The translations under genes and the position numbers were made by a program. From Planctomycetota bacterium (GTDB taxonomy: Bacteria > Planctomycetota > Brocadiia > JAJRTI01), in contig JAJRTI010000462.1 in the NCBI GenBank assembly GCA_024278415.1, positions 1 to 7,618 of the forward strand: a stretch of DNA of 7,618 bases. The letters are read 5' to 3'. The notes beneath the pieces were generated by a model. The model worked only from the letters and a program-made list of their open reading frames with translations. It ran no database searches and was not told the DNA's origin. How positions within the stretch are numbered: the first letter of the stretch is position 1; the number at the start of each line of letters is the position of its first letter. This document shows positions 1-5,950 of the stretch, one piece after another.

Positions 1-509
1 CGCCTTCCCTGACGAAGTTCACGTGTCCGGTGGCCTCCTTCTTGTCCCGTTTCGCTTGGATCGTCGCCACGGCTTGATCGCCCTTGATCTCGGCGGACTT
101 CCACTTGAGCTTCGTCTGGCCCATCTGCTCCCACATCGCGTTGCGGTCCTTCTTGCTCATGGACTCGAATTGCCGCGTGGCCATGCCTTGGAACATGAGT
201 GCGTAGCACTCGACCATAGCCGTGAGGTTCTTGTCCTTCACCGCGGCGAGCCAGCGCTTGAACGTTTTCTCAGGCGTAGCGAACTCCGGCCGCGGCTCGC
301 GCGCCTCGAACGTGATCGACCGCACCTTCGCCTGCGGCACTTTCACCGTTTTGCCCGCCACGTCAAACGTGAACCCGCCGTCGTAGTAGTGCACGAGCTT
401 GGCGTTCATCTTCGTGCCGTCGATCAGTTGCACCACGTCCGCCCGTGCGGACGCGCACGATGCGAGGCACAGAGTGAGCAGGACGATGCGGGCGCGGTGG
501 GGATGCATG
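1..509 (-). CDS. Exported NTF2-like hypothetical protein (3' end cut by window edge)
   Basis: 169 codons are visible; the gene runs off the left edge. The ATG at 509 is preceded by AGGAG six bases upstream, which fixes the start. The N-terminus is a signal peptide: basic residues H4-R7, then a hydrophobic stretch I8-L15. LASC at 15-18 fits a lipobox with Cys18 as lipid anchor, while ARA at 21-23 before Asp24 would also suit signal peptidase I, so lipoprotein or soluble periplasmic protein are both possible. Residues 24-68 (VVQLIDGTKMNAKL, then KVPQAKVRSITFE) look like the small beta-barrel module often seen in exported PVC-group proteins, with a DGT turn and a closing 'V-x-x-I-x-F' strand. 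Residues 78-169 begin TPEKTFKRWLAAVKDKN and alternate helix and strand in the way of NTF2-like/DUF4878-type domains; the visible end FVREG resembles the last strand of that fold, so probably only a short tail is missing. Function unknown. It is divergent from the secretin-like gene at 696. Confidence 0.85.
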
Positions 510-536
510 CGGGTCTCCTAAGTGTATTGGACAATA

Positions 537-581
537 GATCGGCAGGATAGCGAGACGCGAATGGCTTTGCAACTGCCGATC
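537..581. promoter_or_regulatory. 9-bp inverted repeat bracketing a promoter (possible operator)
   Basis: GATCGGCAG at 537-545 is the exact reverse complement of CTGCCGATC at 573-581, with 27 bases between. The arms touch or overlap both hexamers of the putative minus-strand promoter of the exported NTF2-like gene, so a protein bound to both arms would block it. A 9-bp pair at this distance can occur by chance in a window of this size; its position is what makes it notable. Operator function is inference. Confidence 0.35.
544..572 (-). promoter_or_regulatory. Putative sigma70-like promoter for the NTF2-like gene
   Basis: Read on the minus strand: TTGCAA (572-567), a 17-bp spacer, then TATCCT (549-544). 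This matches four of six bases of each consensus hexamer with ideal spacing. The start of transcription would lie near 537, giving a leader of about 28 bases that contains the AGGAG site ahead of the ATG at 509. Not proven; hexamers this loose do occur by chance. Confidence 0.4.
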
Positions 582-614
582 AGGCGAAGCGGCCGCGCTC
601 AACGCCGCCGAACG

Positions 615-644
615 TTGGCCTTCGCGTGTTCCGGAGTGTACCAT
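615..644 (+). promoter_or_regulatory. Weak putative promoter for the secretin-like gene
   Basis: TTGGCC (615-620), an 18-bp spacer and TACCAT (639-644) each match four of six consensus bases. Transcription would start near 651, leaving a leader of about 45 bases that holds the palindrome at 656-667 and the Shine-Dalgarno site at 683-688. This is the best candidate I can see upstream of the gene, but it is a weak match. Confidence 0.25.
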
Positions 645-655
645 TATCGACAATC

Positions 656-667
656 GCCCGATCGGGC
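656..667. promoter_or_regulatory. 12-bp perfect palindrome in the leader of the secretin-like gene
   Basis: GCCCGATCGGGC reads the same on both strands. It lies between the putative promoter and the ribosome binding site of the gene at 696. Its core CCGATCGG contains the same CCGATC half-site found in both arms of the inverted repeat at 537-581, so one regulator could bind both. The half-site also occurs inside coding sequence (for example near 2540), so it is not unique to this region. Operator function is inference. Confidence 0.3.
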
Positions 668-695
668 TCTGCGTGAAGCACCAGGAGGATGAACC

Positions 696-1964
696 ATGAT
701 ACGGATGCATACAACTGGCGCACTTGCCTTGGCCGGCTTTGCGGCATCAGTCCTGTCCACCGCAGCCGACGCGGCCACGGTGGTGGCCGAGGGGTGGGCG
801 TCGCTCGAAGGCCGCACAGCGGAGCAAGCGCGGCAGGCCGCGGAGCAGCGGGCGTACGAGGATCTGCGCGACCGCGTTGAGGGTGTGTTCTTCTTCTGGA
901 GCCCAGCCACCGGCGCGAAGCTCATGGGCCAAGGGGAGCTGAAGGTGAACGCCCCGCCGTACGGCGCGAAGCTCACCTATGCCGGCGCGTCGAGCTTCGG
1001 CATGTACCACGTGAAGATGGAAGCTGAGCTTCCCGCAGATAGTCCTGCCGCGGCCGCGAAGGGCAAAGCGATGTCCGCTACGGGCAGCGCACCCGCGGGC
1101 CGCGACCCAGCGGGGGCGTTCGGCTTTGCGCGGCGGGCCGCGCTGGTGGAGGCCATTGGCAGCGCGATCACGTTCTACTTCGCGGTCCAGCGTGCGTCGC
1201 CAACCGTGACATCCGGCAGAGCGTTCCCTGTGGGCGCATACAACATCGCCATGGGCAGGGATGCGCTGCTGGTCAATGTGGATGTGAAGGTGTGGGTGGG
1301 TGGCGCAGGCCGCTCCTCCTTGGCTGGCGCGCCGCGCAGCAAACGCAATGTGTTCATCGAGGTCGCCAACCGCACCAGCGGCGACTCCTTCCGGCAAACG
1401 ACCGGCACTCGCATGCGCTACAGGGGCGGCGACCTCCGCGCGAAGTACGGCGCTGGCGTCATGGGCAAGCAAGGCCTGAACACGAAGTTTCGAGTGGGCA
1501 AGCTATCGGGCCGCGTCCACACGAGCCAGGAGCGCACCGTCTCCTCTGGCGGAGGCGCGATGACGCTCATGGTGCAGGACGGCACGACCGGCTACCTCGA
1601 CGTGGGCGCGTGGGTGCCGATGAGCGTGTCGTACAGAACGGGCGGCATCGACCCGCGCACGGGCCGGCCGGTGCAACTCTACGGCACGCTGCCTATCATG
1701 ACGCACACTGGCGCGCGGCTCGCGGTGCGCGCGACGATCCTCGATGGCGGCCGCATCCGCATCACGGCCATCCCCGAGTACGCATCGCTCACGCGCAACC
1801 GCGCGGGCCGCCGCGTGGCCGGCGCCGCGGTCACCGTGACCGCGCGGGACGGGCAACCCATGCCCATCGCCGGCCTCAGTTGGCGCGGCGCCGCGACGTC
1901 CAGTGGCATGCGGGGCGCGCAGAGCCGGACGCTTAGCTTGATCCTGACGCCGCACATTCGGTGA
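696..1964 (+). CDS. Short exported secretin-like protein with FlgT/LPP20-like N-terminal region
   Basis: 422 residues. The start is set by AGGAGG at 683-688, seven bases before the ATG. Residues 1-26 form a signal peptide ending ADA before Ala27. Residues 28-112 open with VVAEGWASLEGR and an Ala-rich helix (41-60), and end on a strand, like LPP20/FlgT N-terminal domains; 141-201 repeat this helix-then-strand pattern (FARRAALVEAIGSAI, then LLVNVDVKVWV), so there may be two such units. From about 216 the protein follows the order of secretin (PF00263) landmarks: NVFIEV; VQDGTTGYLDVGAWVP at 293-308; GARLAVRATILDGGRIRI at 339-356; IPEYASL at 359-365; DGQPMPIAGL at 385-394; and SLILTPHI at 414-421, two residues from the end. 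Known secretins are larger outer-membrane gate subunits with N0/N1 domains before this region; those are absent here. It may be a small outer-membrane pore or a non-secretory relative. No secretion-system partner lies in the window. Gene call firm; the family assignment is from motif reading. Confidence 0.9.
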   Translation: MIRMHTTGALALAGFAASVLSTAADAATVVAEGWASLEGRTAEQARQAAEQRAYEDLRDRVEGVFFFWSPATGAKLMGQGELKVNAPPYGAKLTYAGASSFGMYHVKMEAELPADSPAAAAKGKAMSATGSAPAGRDPAGAFGFARRAALVEAIGSAITFYFAVQRASPTVTSGRAFPVGAYNIAMGRDALLVNVDVKVWVGGAGRSSLAGAPRSKRNVFIEVANRTSGDSFRQTTGTRMRYRGGDLRAKYGAGVMGKQGLNTKFRVGKLSGRVHTSQERTVSSGGGAMTLMVQDGTTGYLDVGAWVPMSVSYRTGGIDPRTGRPVQLYGTLPIMTHTGARLAVRATILDGGRIRITAIPEYASLTRNRAGRRVAGAAVTVTARDGQPMPIAGLSWRGAATSSGMRGAQSRTLSLILTPHIR

Positions 1965-1971
1965 AGACTAC

Positions 1972-2020
1972 CGAGCGGACAGCCTTCCCCGTCCATCGGA
2001 CCGCGAAGGCGTTCCGCTCG
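1972..2020 (+). terminator. Long imperfect hairpin just after the secretin-like gene
   Basis: Starting eight bases after the TGA stop, CGAGCGGA (1972-1979) pairs with TCCGCTCG (2013-2020), followed inward by two mismatches and then GCCTT (1982-1986) with AAGGC (2006-2010). That is 13 base pairs in 15. The loop contains a further small stem, GTCC (1991-1994) with GGAC (1998-2001). The position suggests transcription termination or 3'-end protection. The tail TACTCTCATG lacks a clear T-run, so it is not a classic intrinsic terminator. Confidence 0.5.
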
Positions 2021-2039
2021 TACTCTCATGTCACGCCCG

Positions 2040-2064
2040 AAGTGTCGACGGGGTCGCCCTTCGT
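2040..2064 (+). repeat. Degenerate third REP-like copy
   Basis: AAGTG, CGAC, then GGGTCGCC and TTCGT line up with the minus-strand REP copy at 2141-2113 (TAGTG, CGAC, GGGTCGCC, TTCGT). Relative to that copy it has lost about five bases around the loop and gained a T and a C. The GTAG start is altered. It looks like a decayed copy in the same orientation as the neighbouring one at 2067. Bases 2051-2064 can also pair with 2113-2125 (13 bp with one bulged C), so in a plus-strand RNA it would compete with the hairpin at 2119-2136. Confidence 0.45.
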
Positions 2065-2066
2065 TG

Positions 2067-2141
2067 GTAGTGAGGACCGTAAGGGCCTCCTGTGCATCTG
2101 TCCACCGGCCAGACGAAGGCGACCCTTACGGGTCGCACTAC
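2067..2141. repeat. REPIN-like element: two inverted GTAG + GTAA-loop hairpins
   Basis: The left copy reads on the plus strand: GTAG (2067-2070), T, GAGGACC (2072-2078), loop GTAA, GGGCCTC (2083-2089). The right copy reads on the minus strand: GTAG (2141-2138), T, GCGACCC (2136-2130), loop GTAA, GGGTCGC (2125-2119). Spacing and loop are identical. Where the stems differ, both partners change (A-T to C-G, G-C to A-T, and an A-G mismatch to C-G), so pairing is kept. A GTAG (or GGAG) tetranucleotide directly 5' of a palindrome is the signature of REP sequences moved by RAYT (REP-associated tyrosine) transposases, and an inverted pair with the conserved ends outermost is the layout of a REPIN. 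Position between convergent genes also fits. No RAYT gene is in the window, and only this one element was seen. Confidence 0.6.
2117..2138 (-). terminator. Hairpin at the end of the GT-C operon (right REP copy)
   Basis: On the minus strand the hairpin GCGACCC-GTAA-GGGTCGC begins one base after the TAG stop of the YfhO-like gene and is followed by CTTCGTCT, a tail with only scattered Ts. A 7-bp GC-rich stem with a GNRA-type loop at this place could stabilise or end the operon mRNA, as REP elements are known to do elsewhere. This is the same DNA as the right half of the REPIN-like element. Confidence 0.4.
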
Positions 2142-3970
2142 GAGCGGGGGGCCGGCCGCGAGCGGCGCGACATCGCAGCCGTGACGTGACCCGAGTCTCG
2201 CCGATGCTTCTTCGAGAGCGCGAGGCCCGCTGCTACGGCCGCCAGCGTCGCAAGTGACAGCCACGCTCCCCATACTGCGCTTGTCGGTCGGTACTCAAAG
2301 GTGATGCGCGACTCGCCCGGCGCGGCGTCGCATCCGATGAACCCGTTGACCCACTTCGCGCCCGACGTTCCTCCTCGAACGCGCCACCCGCGCGCGTAGT
2401 TCTGGTTCAGCACGACCTGGCCCGGCCCGTCAAGGCTCGCCTCGACCACGACCCGATTGGGCGTCCACTGGGCGATGCGCGCCTTCTTCTGCGAGGGATA
2501 GACGAACGCCTCGCCGCGATACTCGGGCTTGTTCCGGCCGATCGGCCGGCGTAGCGTGCCCGCGGATTCGAGCGCGTCCACCGTGCCCACGTTGCAGAGG
2601 AATGCGGGGTAGAGCATGCTGAGCGTGCGCTGAGCCAGGGGGGCGAGCCCGCGCACGTACTGCGCGGCATCCACGTCGTCGAGCTTCGAGATTTGCACGA
2701 ACGGACCCTGCCGCACGGGCTCCGCGGGAGGCACGGTGAACGTGCGAGCGAAGATGCACGCGTTCACACTCACGAGCCGGCCCAGCACGAGGACCACGAC
2801 GCCTGCCGCGGCCACCCGGCGGCATCGCTCGGGGCCCGCCAACGCGTCGAGCCCAAACGCCGCGAACGCGGCCACGAGGAGCATGCCCACCAGCCGCGCC
2901 CGCTGGGCCACGCGCATGGAGGAGAACACCGGCAGCGACCGCAGAGCATCCCACAGGCTGACCGGCGCAAGCTGGCCCAGAGAGAGCCACAGCAAAAGGG
3001 CGAGCATCGCTGCAAGGGGCCAACGCCGCCGGCCTTGCGCACGAAGGCCAAGCGCCGCAAGCAGCAGCGGCAGCATGCCGACGTACGCTGCGTTCTCCTC
3101 CCAAGTCCACGTCGCTTTCACGTCGCCCCCGGCTTGCACCCGCGCGTTCCAGTCCACGAGCGACCGCACCAACCCAGCCGAGCTGTAGCCGGAGTGGTCG
3201 CTGAGTTGCCGCGGATGTGCGCGCATGTACGCCAGCGCTGGAACGAATTTCACCGCGCCCAAGAGGACCGCAAGCCCGATGGCAAGCGCAACCGTGCACA
3301 TGGACTTCGCCACGCGCGGCATCGACCGCGGCCGGCCGTGAAGCGCGTGGCCGAGCGCGTGAAGGCTTAGCAGCAGGCACGTCCACGCCAGCGGGTACGC
3401 GCCGCCATTGAAGAACATGAGCGCGAGCGCGGCCGCGCACGCGACGAGCCAGGGGAAGCCGTTGGCCGTGCGGCCCGCGCGGAGCGCGCGGTCGAGGAAT
3501 GCGAGGGCCCACGGCGTGTACGCGCAGGCCATGAGCCATGTCATGCCCTCCGCAAGGCCTTCGGCAAACATGGTGCACAGCCCATACACTCCGGCCCCCA
3601 GCACCGACGCGAGCCGCGACGCGCGCCATTGGCGCAGCAGCACGAACGCTCCGAGAAGGCCAAGCGCGAAGTGGAGCGGGATTTCGAGCTTCACGCCGTG
3701 CACGGTGCCGAACGCGAGCACGAGAGCGAACGTGGGCGAGAGGAATCGGCTCTGCGGGTTGGCGAGCATGACCATGCCGCCGCAGTACCAGGGGTTCCAC
3801 AACGGCCACTGGCGGTATTCCAGCAGCGTGCGCCGCGGCACGGCCTGGTAGAAGAAGTGCTGGTCCCAGTCGCCGCGGCCCCAATAGTCAAAGTGCCGGA
3901 AGATGGGCCACGTGGCTGCGAGCGCGAGGCCTGTGCAGAGCAGGACGGGCGTGATCCGCGCGCGCGTCAT
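2138..3970 (-). CDS. YfhO-family polytopic membrane protein (GT-C type)
   Basis: 610 residues with many hydrophobic segments and a C-terminal extracytoplasmic domain, the plan of the YfhO family (PF09586). The family landmarks are clear: RGDWDQHFFYQ at 32-42 in the first outer loop, where GT-C enzymes carry their acidic residues; PLWNPWYCGGMVMLANPQS at 56-74; FSSMRVAQRARL at 349-360, like the usual 'RvPxRf' segment; then the beta-rich C-terminal part with WTPNRVVVEA at 502-511, LNQNYARGWRV at 521-531 and FEYRP at 558-562 before a last membrane helix (565-584). Members are thought to move sugars from polyprenyl-phosphate to envelope polymers; the substrate here is unknown. Its ATG overlaps the stop of the upstream gene as ATGA, so translation is probably coupled. 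The TAG stop lies inside the GTAG of the REP-like element, so the last residues after the helix, basic and low in complexity (586-610), may be partly insertion-derived. Confidence 0.92.
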   Translation of the reverse strand: MTRARITPVLLCTGLALAATWPIFRHFDYWGRGDWDQHFFYQAVPRRTLLEYRQWPLWNPWYCGGMVMLANPQSRFLSPTFALVLAFGTVHGVKLEIPLHFALGLLGAFVLLRQWRASRLASVLGAGVYGLCTMFAEGLAEGMTWLMACAYTPWALAFLDRALRAGRTANGFPWLVACAAALALMFFNGGAYPLAWTCLLLSLHALGHALHGRPRSMPRVAKSMCTVALAIGLAVLLGAVKFVPALAYMRAHPRQLSDHSGYSSAGLVRSLVDWNARVQAGGDVKATWTWEENAAYVGMLPLLLAALGLRAQGRRRWPLAAMLALLLWLSLGQLAPVSLWDALRSLPVFSSMRVAQRARLVGMLLVAAFAAFGLDALAGPERCRRVAAAGVVVLVLGRLVSVNACIFARTFTVPPAEPVRQGPFVQISKLDDVDAAQYVRGLAPLAQRTLSMLYPAFLCNVGTVDALESAGTLRRPIGRNKPEYRGEAFVYPSQKKARIAQWTPNRVVVEASLDGPGQVVLNQNYARGWRVRGGTSGAKWVNGFIGCDAAPGESRITFEYRPTSAVWGAWLSLATLAAVAAGLALSKKHRRDSGHVTAAMSRRSRPAPRS

Positions 3971-5832
3971 GGGCCGGCCTCCGGTTTCTTCAGCTTCGCA
4001 CGCGGGCGATTTTGGGCATCGTCCCGCACGCTGGCGCGTGCGGCTATCGCCTTCAGCATCGCGCGGGCGTGGGGATCATTCGGCATTCGCTCCAGCACTT
4101 GCCGCACACGATCGGGCCGGCCCTTGGCCTCGTAGATGCGCGCCAACGCAAGCAAGTTGTCGGTGTCCCTGCCTACGCAATCGACCGCGTGGCGGAACTC
4201 GGCGTCGCCGCGGGCGAAGCGCCGGAATGAAGTGTAAACGCAGTCGAGGTACGCGTGCCCCTCGGCCCCGCACAAGTTGCGCGGCACGGCGCTGAGCGGC
4301 ACGTCGTAGATGAGATAGCTGTACCCAATGCGGCCCACCGGCTTGAACGGGCGCAGCCAGGCGTACGTTTCGCGTTCCTCCGGGGAGAGGCCCTGCAGAG
4401 CGTTGGCATTGACGACGATGCGGCCGTGCACGAAGTGGGCGCCCGGCCGGAAGAGCACGTCCGGGTAGTGCGCCTGCACGTAGCGCAGCGCGGCCCGCGC
4501 GCCTTGGCCCCAGTCGAGGTTCGAGTCGATGAGATACTTGTATCCCTGCGCGGGCCCGCCCACCCAGGCGTTGAAGAAGCAGAGATACCAAGGGAAGACC
4601 GACAGCGACTCCGCAACGTAGAGCACGAGCGCCCCCCCCAGGAGCGCTTGCACGCGGCGCGGCCGGCGATACTCGATCGCCGCGAGCCGGCTGATCGCGA
4701 CGTGGAGGAATGGGAGCATGGGCAGCACGTAGCGGAAGCCGATGTCAATGCGGTTGAATAGGCTCATGTAGACGAAAAGCCAGATCGGCGGAGCGACGAG
4801 CGTGAGGGCTGTGATCCAAGCGGTAGGGGGGCGCTCAGTGTCCCGCGCATCCTCAGGACAGGCCCGGGGCTTGCGCACCATGAGCAGCGCGGCCACCAGT
4901 ACCGCTTGGAGAGCAATGGGCGTCTTGATGAGAAACGCGACGAGGAAGTACTGAGGCCAACCTTTGCGAGACAACTCGCCCATGAGGAAGCCCCATTCGC
5001 CCTGGTCCGCGTGCGCGAGTTGGAAGTCGATCCCGCGCAAGAACGGCTCCGGGAACAGGAGTGTGAGAGCGGGATCTGCCCACCGCTGCATGAGTGCGCT
5101 GCGCGGCGCAAGGGTGCGGGTGCTGCCCGTGAAGAGATAGCCCGCGTGTAGCAGGGCGAGCGCAATTGCGCCAATGGCCACGAGGTCGGCCACCGCCCGG
5201 CCGCGGCGTTTGGGCCAGCCACCCACGAGCACCACGATCGCCCAGAGCGGCACAAACAAGAGCGCTGTGAACTTGCTGAGCACCGAAAGCCCGATGGCCA
5301 AGCCGGCCACCGCGGCGCGGCCGGGGCTGGGTCGCCGGCCGTAGCGCCATAGCGCGTACGCCGACGCGAGGACCGTGCTCGTGAGCGTGGCGTCGGACGT
5401 GACGAGCGCCGCGTGTGCGAGGAGGTTGGGGCTGAACGCGGCCAGCACGAGCGCAACGAGTCCCGCGGTGGGGCCATAGAGGTCCCGAGCCCATCGAAAC
5501 ACGAGCCACGCCAGAGCGATGCTGGCGATCAGCATGGCGAACCGCGCTCGCGTCAAGGGATCCATGCCCCCGACCAGAGCATCGGGCGCTGCACTGGGGA
5601 GCGCGGCGAGGTAGAACGAAAGCGGCGGATGGTGCCAAGAGTAGCGCGCCGACCAGTCCCGCGTCCGCAGCAGGCGCTCACCGATGCCCAGGTTGGTCGC
5701 CTCGTCGTACGTGGCCGACTGGGGCAGCGTGCTCAAGGCCGCCAGAACGATGAACATCGCCCCGATCAGCCACGCACCATTAATCGCGTTCGCAGACGCT
5801 TCGTTAGTAGATTGCCCAGCCTCGCCTGACAT
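3967..5832 (-). CDS. GT39/PMT-like membrane glycosyltransferase with TPR-like tail
   Basis: 621 residues from the ATG at 5832. First membrane helix at 20-36, then TYDEA at 41-45 with the Asp-Glu pair expected in the first outer loop of PMT/ArnT-type GT-C enzymes, followed by HHPPL at 67-71, another conserved spot of the PMT_2 family (PF13231). Further hydrophobic segments run to about 420, including FRYVLPMLPFLHVAIS at 366-381. LIDSNLDWGQG at 434-444 opens a soluble part typical of GT-C proteins in PVC bacteria. Residues 553-590 (NLLALARIYEAKGR, then VRQVLERMPNDPHAR) look like a single TPR-type helical hairpin. The role would be transfer of a polyprenyl-phosphate-linked sugar outside the cytoplasm; acceptor unknown. 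A TTG at 5886 would add 18 residues, but that stretch has no Shine-Dalgarno site and would place start codon and codons upstream of the putative promoter; the ATG is preferred although it too lacks a Shine-Dalgarno site. It overlaps the next gene by ATGA, forming an operon with the YfhO-like protein. Confidence 0.9.
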   Translation of the reverse strand: MSGEAGQSTNEASANAINGAWLIGAMFIVLAALSTLPQSATYDEATNLGIGERLLRTRDWSARYSWHHPPLSFYLAALPSAAPDALVGGMDPLTRARFAMLIASIALAWLVFRWARDLYGPTAGLVALVLAAFSPNLLAHAALVTSDATLTSTVLASAYALWRYGRRPSPGRAAVAGLAIGLSVLSKFTALLFVPLWAIVVLVGGWPKRRGRAVADLVAIGAIALALLHAGYLFTGSTRTLAPRSALMQRWADPALTLLFPEPFLRGIDFQLAHADQGEWGFLMGELSRKGWPQYFLVAFLIKTPIALQAVLVAALLMVRKPRACPEDARDTERPPTAWITALTLVAPPIWLFVYMSLFNRIDIGFRYVLPMLPFLHVAISRLAAIEYRRPRRVQALLGGALVLYVAESLSVFPWYLCFFNAWVGGPAQGYKYLIDSNLDWGQGARAALRYVQAHYPDVLFRPGAHFVHGRIVVNANALQGLSPEERETYAWLRPFKPVGRIGYSYLIYDVPLSAVPRNLCGAEGHAYLDCVYTSFRRFARGDAEFRHAVDCVGRDTDNLLALARIYEAKGRPDRVRQVLERMPNDPHARAMLKAIAARASVRDDAQNRPRAKLKKPEAGP

Positions 5833-5879
5833 GCCGCGAATTCTATGCGATGCCGCGAACCGGCGCAAACACGCGGCAT
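5831..5879. repeat. ATGCCGCG repeats in the divergent promoter region
   Basis: ATGCCGCGAA occurs at 5831-5840 and again at 5850-5859, 19 bases apart, and the inverse CGCGGCAT lies at 5872-5879. The last two form an 8-bp inverted repeat with a 14-base loop. The direct copies bracket the -10 element of the minus-strand promoter, and the first overlaps the start codon of the GT39-like gene. Three copies of an 8-mer in 49 bases are unlikely to be random, although the sequence is GC-rich. An operator is the simplest reading, but this is inference. Confidence 0.4.
5840..5868 (-). promoter_or_regulatory. Putative promoter of the GT-C operon, possibly leaderless
   Basis: On the minus strand: TTGCGC (5868-5863), a 17-bp spacer and TAGAAT (5845-5840), the latter five of six to consensus. 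Only seven bases separate the -10 hexamer from the ATG at 5832, so transcription should begin at or within a base or two of the start codon. This agrees with the absence of a Shine-Dalgarno site there and supports that start over the TTG at 5886. Confidence 0.45.
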
Positions 5880-5887
5880 GACGCAAC

Positions 5888-5916
5888 TGGACAGACTGAT
5901 GGGCCTCGGCTAAACT
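5888..5916 (+). promoter_or_regulatory. Putative sigma70-like promoter for the propeller gene
   Basis: TGGACA (5888-5893, five of six to consensus), a 17-bp spacer and TAAACT (5911-5916, four of six). Transcription would start near 5923, leaving a leader of about 28 bases with AGGAG at 5938-5942, eight bases before the ATG at 5951. It runs back to back with the minus-strand promoter 20 bases away, so the two could be co-regulated. Confidence 0.5.
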
Positions 5917-5950
5917 TGCGGCGTTCTGCGAATCACCAGGAGTGAAGCAA

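Noticed and set aside
380..395. Another GTAGTG, as in the REP-like copies
   Set aside because: It is part of a Tyr-Tyr coding stretch in the NTF2-like gene and no palindrome follows it.
23..550. A 175-codon plus-strand frame at the left end
   Set aside because: It is antisense to the signal-peptide-bearing minus-strand gene, has no ribosome binding site in view and gives a His/Leu/Arg-rich product with no domain.
1961..2257. A 98-codon plus-strand frame starting with GTG that overlaps the stop of the secretin-like gene (GTGA)
   Set aside because: It runs through the hairpin and REP-like copies and then antisense to the 3' end of the YfhO-like gene. Its composition is Arg-rich and low in complexity with no family features, as expected from GC-rich antisense DNA.
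2430..3884. A 484-codon minus-strand frame
   Set aside because: It is the shifted-frame shadow of the YfhO-like gene; the product is Arg/Ala/Gly-rich without membrane segments or motifs.
5833..5886. TTG-start extension of the GT39-like gene by 18 residues
   Set aside because: No Shine-Dalgarno site, a rare start codon, and the better promoter lies inside this stretch.
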